Shown here in pieces: positions 60,120 to 64,000 of a stretch of DNA of 64,000 nucleotides; the first letter of the stretch is position 1, and each line of letters starts with the position of its first letter. The stretch is from positions 124,001-188,000 of the forward strand of contig DBGCOP010000010.1 in assembly GCA_048360435.1 (NCBI GenBank). Reading direction: 5' to 3'. Position numbers and translations under genes: made by a program. Under the pieces are notes generated by a model, which made no database searches, was not told the origin of the DNA, and saw nothing but the letters and a program-made list of their open reading frames with translations. The DNA is from Limenecus sp048360435. Its GTDB lineage: Bacteria > Cyanobacteriota > Vampirovibrionia > Gastranaerophilales > Gastranaerophilaceae.

Positions 60120-61511
60120 TTACATTGTTTTATTTACATTAATTAATACTTCTATTTCAAAAAGTCTATCCCATGGAAATTTGTAGGATATTTCGGCAAA
60201 ATTACAGGAGAATTTTTCTTTTATCAAACTTTCAAAGTTTTTCATCTTGTCTTTTAAAATTTTTGCATCAATCCCAACAGATTCGTTTTTCATTTCTTTT
60301 CTGACATTTGCCTGATATGCCCAATCATCCAGAAATCTTATCATTTGAACTTTTTGAAAAGCTTTTTTGTTAAATTTCAAAGATAAATATTTAAATAAGG
60401 CACAGCATATAACGCTACCGAGAGTATTTCCGGTTGTATTCCATGCACCATAGCCCAGAAAATTTTCACAGGTTAAATCAAACTCCAACAATTCTTTTAC
60501 CAGATCATTGTCTGCCCCGTTTGCATTTCTTATATCAGCAATTATAAAAGGTTTTTCAGGAAAACAAATTTGTCCCTTAAATCCCTCAACATCAACACCC
60601 ATAACCAGCTCGCCCTGTTCTTCTTTAAAGTTATTTATCAAAAGAACAATATCAGCTGCGTTTTCAGGAGCTATTTTGGCACCTGCAAGTTCTATTTGCC
60701 CTTTCACAGAATCATACACAGAAACGTCTTCATATTTGGAAATTTTATTAACATAATCAGGCTCGGTAAAAACAGGAGCAATTTTTATTTCCTTCTCGCC
60801 TATTACTGCCCTGCTCAAAAGGCTCAAAGGTATTTCGTCCGCACCGGTTTTAATCAATGCATTCAAACCGTTTTTATCGATTAATTCCTGAAGTTCTTGT
60901 GCCTCTTTTACATTCAAGCCATATTGCGCACAATCATCTTTTGAAAAAACTAAAGTATTAAAAAATCCTTGTTTTGCCCATTCAAGATACAATTTATTAA
61001 TTTCGAAATTTCTATTTCGTGTTTTCAAATAATCTTTCAAAATATCTTCGGGAATATTTGAATCTGTTGAGCTATTTTTATGAAATTCATAGGAATATTT
61101 AAAAATCTTTTCGCCATATAAATTCCAATATTCTTTTTCTTCTTCGTTGACATTATTGTTAGAAATTCTCATTATGCTTGAAAAAGCAAATACCTGAACA
61201 TTTTTTCTCTTAAGAATACTTTTGAGCAAATTGATTCTGTTTTCAATTTCCTCGAAAGTGTCTTTGCTTCGCCTAGAAGGTATAAGACCGCCATGAGCAA
61301 TTGTATCAAGAGAAAGAACAATCTTGTCAACTTGCTTTTGTGTTTCAATCCATTTTAGAAGACCATTTATATCAGCAGTTTTTTTTAAATCACCGAGCAT
61401 GGTTCTTGGCGGAAGCAGAAGTTTCACATTCTCATTAATATCAGCTATCTGTTCAGGAAGCGAATAGCAGACAGGTCTGTTATCAATAGGAATAAAAGCT
61501 ATATTTTCCAT
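60120..61511 (-). CDS. DUF4127 family protein
   Basis: A 463-residue protein of DUF4127. The family opening FIPIDNRPVCYSLPEQIADI is exact in style, followed by LLPPRTMLGDLK, KIVLSLDTIAHGGLIPSR and LLINNFKEEQG. No catalytic chemistry is established for the family. There is no signal peptide or membrane segment, so it is cytosolic. Its ATG is two bases after the ilvN stop, and GGTGG lies within the ilvN end, so it is translationally tied to the branched-chain amino acid genes, which hints at a connected metabolic role. Confidence 0.88.
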   Translation of the reverse strand: MENIAFIPIDNRPVCYSLPEQIADINENVKLLLPPRTMLGDLKKTADINGLLKWIETQKQVDKIVLSLDTIAHGGLIPSRRSKDTFEEIENRINLLKSILKRKNVQVFAFSSIMRISNNNVNEEEKEYWNLYGEKIFKYSYEFHKNSSTDSNIPEDILKDYLKTRNRNFEINKLYLEWAKQGFFNTLVFSKDDCAQYGLNVKEAQELQELIDKNGLNALIKTGADEIPLSLLSRAVIGEKEIKIAPVFTEPDYVNKISKYEDVSVYDSVKGQIELAGAKIAPENAADIVLLINNFKEEQGELVMGVDVEGFKGQICFPEKPFIIADIRNANGADNDLVKELLEFDLTCENFLGYGAWNTTGNTLGSVICCALFKYLSLKFNKKAFQKVQMIRFLDDWAYQANVRKEMKNESVGIDAKILKDKMKNFESLIKEKFSCNFAEISYKFPWDRLFEIEVLINVNKTM

Positions 61512-61513
61512 GT

Positions 61514-62038
61514 TTATTCCACCGTTTTAGCATTTCCATTGGTAAATTGGTTAGAACGGGTGATTCCCACTTTTCCGGAACGCACAAGCTCTCTTATACC
61601 GATAGGTCTCAAAAGTTCAATCAATGAACGAATCTGTCTTTCGTCGCCAAGAGCCTGCAAAGTATAAGTTCTCGGAGTAACATCAATTATTTTTGCACCA
61701 AAAATTTCGGCAATTCTCAAAATTTCAGAACGGTCCTCGTCTTTGGCAACAACCTTGCAAAGAATCAGTTCACGTTCAATTGATTCAACATCTCCTAAAT
61801 CAACAACTTTTAAAACAGGAATAAGCCTGTTGAGCTGTTTTGTGATTTGTTCAATTACATTTGAATCACCACCGGATGTTTCAATTGTTATACGTGCATA
61901 ACCTTTTTCGCTTGTTTGTGCAGCTGTAATACTTTCAATGCTGTATCCTCTGCCTGAGAATAAACCGCTTACCCTTGAAACAATACCTGCTTCATCCTTA
62001 ACCATTACCGAAATTATGTGATTTTTATTATTTTGCAT
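61514..62038 (-). CDS. ilvN: acetolactate synthase small subunit
   Basis: A 174-residue regulatory subunit. The N-terminal ACT domain (HIISVMVKDEAGIVSRVSGLFSGRGYSIESI) binds valine for feedback control, and the C-terminal domain (LCKVVAKDEDRSEILRIAEIFGAKIIDV) activates the large subunit. AAAGG is seven bases before the ATG. It follows ilvB by 17 bases and precedes the DUF4127 gene by two, so the three should be one transcript. Confidence 0.96.
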   Translation of the reverse strand: MQNNKNHIISVMVKDEAGIVSRVSGLFSGRGYSIESITAAQTSEKGYARITIETSGGDSNVIEQITKQLNRLIPVLKVVDLGDVESIERELILCKVVAKDEDRSEILRIAEIFGAKIIDVTPRTYTLQALGDERQIRSLIELLRPIGIRELVRSGKVGITRSNQFTNGNAKTVE

Positions 62039-62055
62039 ATATTACCTTTTGAAAT

Positions 62056-63786
62056 TTAATTTATCGGACAACTATTTGAAAGAAGAACCTTGTTTAACGG
62101 ATTACCGGCAAGAACCCACGGATAAACCATCTCGCATTCTTCTACTACAAAATCAATGAAGACAGGCTGTTTAGACTCAATAGCCGCTTTCATTACAGGT
62201 TCGATTTCTTCCTCCTTAGTAACCCTAAAACCTTTAGCTCCATAAGCTTCCGCAACTTTGACAAAATCAGGTCCGGAGATTTTTGTTTCAGAATAATGTT
62301 TATTGAACAATTTTTCCTGCCATTGTCTAACCATGCCGAGATAACCGTTGTTTATGATTATATTGATAACAGGAAGATTATACTCAACACATGTTGCCAG
62401 TTCCTGTATATTCATTTGAATACTGCCATCACCAGCAATATTCAATATAACCTTGTCTTTCAGAGCAACAGATGCACCCATTGCCGCAGGGAAACCAAAG
62501 CCCATCGTACCTAAGCCGCCTGAAGTAATAAATCTGCGAGGCTGATTACATTTCCACAACTGAGCTGCCCACATCTGGTGCTGTCCGACTTCTGTTGCAA
62601 TAATCGGATCTAAGTCTTTTGTGTATTCATAAATTTTCTTTATGACAGTAATTGCACTGAGTTTGTCAGTGCTTTGTTCCATTGAAGGACGCTTGTTCTG
62701 CCATTCATTAATTTGTTCAAGCCAAGACTGTTTAACTTCATAATTTATTTCATAATTATGCGAATTAAAATCTTCAAGCATAGCCGTCATAACATTTTTG
62801 GCATCACCAATAATTGGAATATCTACCTTAACATTTTTATTTATTGAACAAGGATCAATGTCTACATGAATAATTTGCGCATCTCTTGCAAAACGTTTTA
62901 AACAACCTGTAATTCTATCATTAAACCTTGTACCGATTGCAAAAAGAACATCACAATTTGTAACAGCATGATTAGCCCAGAAATTGCCATGCATACCAAG
63001 CATACCAAGAGATTTTTTGTCACTTTCAGGAAAAGCTCCTTTTGCCATTAAAGTATTTGCCACAGGAATATTCAATTTTTCTGCCAGCTCTTTGAGCTCC
63101 TGCATTGCTTCAGATGCAACAATTCCTCCGCCTGCAATTATTACAGGTCTTTCTGCATCACAAAGCAGTTCAAGAGCTTTCGAAATTTGTTTGGGATGTC
63201 CGTTGTAATTCGGATTATATCCGGGAAGCTGAACTTTTTCCGGATAGGAAAAGGTTGATGATGCACTTAAAATATCTTTGGGCATATCAACAACAACCGG
63301 CCCGGGTTTTCCGGTCGTAGCAATGTGAAAAGCCTCTTTAATAACTCTGGGTAAATCTTTTACATCTTTAACAAGATAATTATGTTTACAGCAAGAACGT
63401 GTAATACCTATGATATCAGCCTCTTGAAAAGCATCATTTCCTATTTGATTAACACCGACCTGACCTGTGAAAACAATAAGAGGATAACCGTCATAATAAG
63501 CATTGGCAATTCCGGTAATTGCATTTGTTGCACCCGGGCCTGAAGTAACAAGAGCGACACCGGGTTTCCCTGTAACTCTGGCATATCCTTCAGCAGCATG
63601 GATAGCAGCTTGTTCATGACGTACGAGATAATGTTTTATTTCAGGGCAATTGTACAAAGCTTCATAAATAGTAAGAATAACACCACCGGGATAACCAAAA
63701 ATTTCATTAACATTTTCTTTTTTCAAACATTCTAAAAATATTTGCGCCCCAGTCAATTTGTCAGTTTGTGTCTCGATGCCAGTCAT
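62056..63786 (-). CDS. ilvB: acetolactate synthase large subunit
   Basis: A 576-residue ThDP-dependent enzyme that joins pyruvate to make acetolactate for valine and leucine, or acetohydroxybutyrate for isoleucine. FGYPGGVILTIYEAL, VRHEQAAIHAAEGYARVTGKPGV and the ThDP motif GDGSIQMN...NNGYLG are clear. GGAG is seven bases before the ATG. A promoter of TTGTAA and TAAAAT lies upstream. It leads the ilvB-ilvN-DUF4127 operon. No leader peptide or T-box was found. Confidence 0.97.
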   Translation of the reverse strand: MTGIETQTDKLTGAQIFLECLKKENVNEIFGYPGGVILTIYEALYNCPEIKHYLVRHEQAAIHAAEGYARVTGKPGVALVTSGPGATNAITGIANAYYDGYPLIVFTGQVGVNQIGNDAFQEADIIGITRSCCKHNYLVKDVKDLPRVIKEAFHIATTGKPGPVVVDMPKDILSASSTFSYPEKVQLPGYNPNYNGHPKQISKALELLCDAERPVIIAGGGIVASEAMQELKELAEKLNIPVANTLMAKGAFPESDKKSLGMLGMHGNFWANHAVTNCDVLFAIGTRFNDRITGCLKRFARDAQIIHVDIDPCSINKNVKVDIPIIGDAKNVMTAMLEDFNSHNYEINYEVKQSWLEQINEWQNKRPSMEQSTDKLSAITVIKKIYEYTKDLDPIIATEVGQHQMWAAQLWKCNQPRRFITSGGLGTMGFGFPAAMGASVALKDKVILNIAGDGSIQMNIQELATCVEYNLPVINIIINNGYLGMVRQWQEKLFNKHYSETKISGPDFVKVAEAYGAKGFRVTKEEEIEPVMKAAIESKQPVFIDFVVEECEMVYPWVLAGNPLNKVLLSNSCPIN

Positions 63787-63817
63787 TTAATACTCCAAAA
63801 CCATAATATATTAAAAT

Positions 63818-63845
63818 ATTTTACCATTTTTTACGGATTTTACAA
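63818..63845 (-). promoter_or_regulatory. promoter of the ilvB operon
   Basis: On the minus strand TTGTAA (63845-63840), a 16-base spacer and TAAAAT (63823-63818) lie 32 bases from the ilvB start. It matches the promoter at 19278 in both hexamers. Confidence 0.5.
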
Positions 63846-63887
63846 AAAAAACAGGCAAAAATAATAAATTTTTATTAAAAATATACA

Positions 63888-63917
63888 AAAGCGGGTCATT
63901 TTTAAACAACCCGCCTT
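63888..63917. terminator. bidirectional terminator between ilvB and the edge gene
   Basis: GCGGGT (63891-63896) and ACCCGC (63909-63914) form a 6-bp stem, with TTTT on the 3' side of both strands. It ends the minus-strand gene cut by the window edge. Confidence 0.7.
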
Positions 63918-63938
63918 TTGTTTATTAATAATATATAA

Positions 63939-64000
63939 TTACTTGCAACCGCAGCAGCTAAGACCTGCCTGCTCTTTAAGTTGAGCAGCTTTGTCAGTTC
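63939..64000 (-). CDS. C-terminal end of a Cys-rich-tailed protein (partial)
   Basis: Only the last 19 complete codons lie in the window, giving TDKAAQLKEQAGLSCCGCK and a TAA stop at 63941-63939. The helical lead followed by SCCGCK is distinctive. It may be a metal-binding tail or the core of a small modified peptide; the upstream part is outside the window. A terminator follows within 25 bases, supporting a real gene end. The frame was chosen because the other two have an early stop or run without a Cys pattern. Confidence 0.55.
   Translation of the reverse strand, partial: TDKAAQLKEQAGLSCCGCK

Noticed and set aside
63787..63890. T-box or leader-peptide attenuator ahead of ilvB
   Set aside because: The leader is only about 30 bases from the likely start site and contains no T-box core or branched-chain codon run.
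1..64000. CRISPR arrays, insertion sequences and rRNA genes
   Set aside because: No regularly spaced repeats, no transposase with terminal inverted repeats and no rRNA-like stretch was seen.

Overview
The window looks like a chromosome segment of a non-photosynthetic sister of the Cyanobacteria, most likely a gut-type Melainabacteria/Vampirovibrionia (order Gastranaerophilales). The grounds are an AT-rich genome, a Gram-negative envelope (KDO synthesis, OstA-like outer-membrane protein, RseP), type IV pilus parts (PilT, a prepilin-like N-terminus), a gene resembling cyanobacterial LdpA, and small proteins with VSFG-type N-termini that I associate with this group. The assignment is inference; no rRNA gene is present.

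Bases 1-12940 are the right-hand part of an integrative element. A tyrosine integrase lies at the left. It is followed by a replication-type HTH protein, a methylase-like protein without its catalytic motif, a serine resolvase, a 1020-residue SIR2/STAND/TPR protein that looks like an anti-phage NADase, an Xre regulator, two exported cargo proteins, a Rep/P-loop replication operon, an AlpA-like switch and a LuxR-type regulator. The element ends exactly at a 3' half of tRNA-Gly(GCC). The intact tRNA should therefore lie just left of base 1.

Bases 12941-18700 are a second accessory stretch behind the tRNA terminator. It holds a toxin-like gene broken by one in-frame TGA, a small membrane protein, an LprI-like lipoprotein, and a strongly promoted, apparently non-coding RNA with repeated CAGGU loops. 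It also holds a 32-codon gene and an Xre repressor divergent from a large glycine-rich prepilin-like adhesin, with operator-like repeats over the adhesin promoter.

Bases 18700-30400 are core genes: an envelope group (small membrane protein, M23 peptidase, OstA-like protein), accD-accA-prmA, comF, rseP with a matrixin-like protease, pilT and kdsA. Bases 30416-41667 carry a GtrB-like glycosyltransferase, a GtrA flippase and seven large membrane proteins from two tandemly amplified GT-C-like families. This is a plausible machine for lipid-linked sugar transfer to the cell surface.

Bases 41700-64000 return to core functions: groES-groEL, a small Xre protein, a YitT protein, a SWIM/SNF2 helicase behind a structured leader, ldpA-tilS-hpt, and an acyltransferase. 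A long minus-strand run follows (bioB, ruvA, yifB, two oligopeptide-type permeases, an MgtC-family protein, a TPR protein). The window closes with an ilvB-ilvN-DUF4127 operon and the C-terminus of a Cys-rich protein cut by the window edge.
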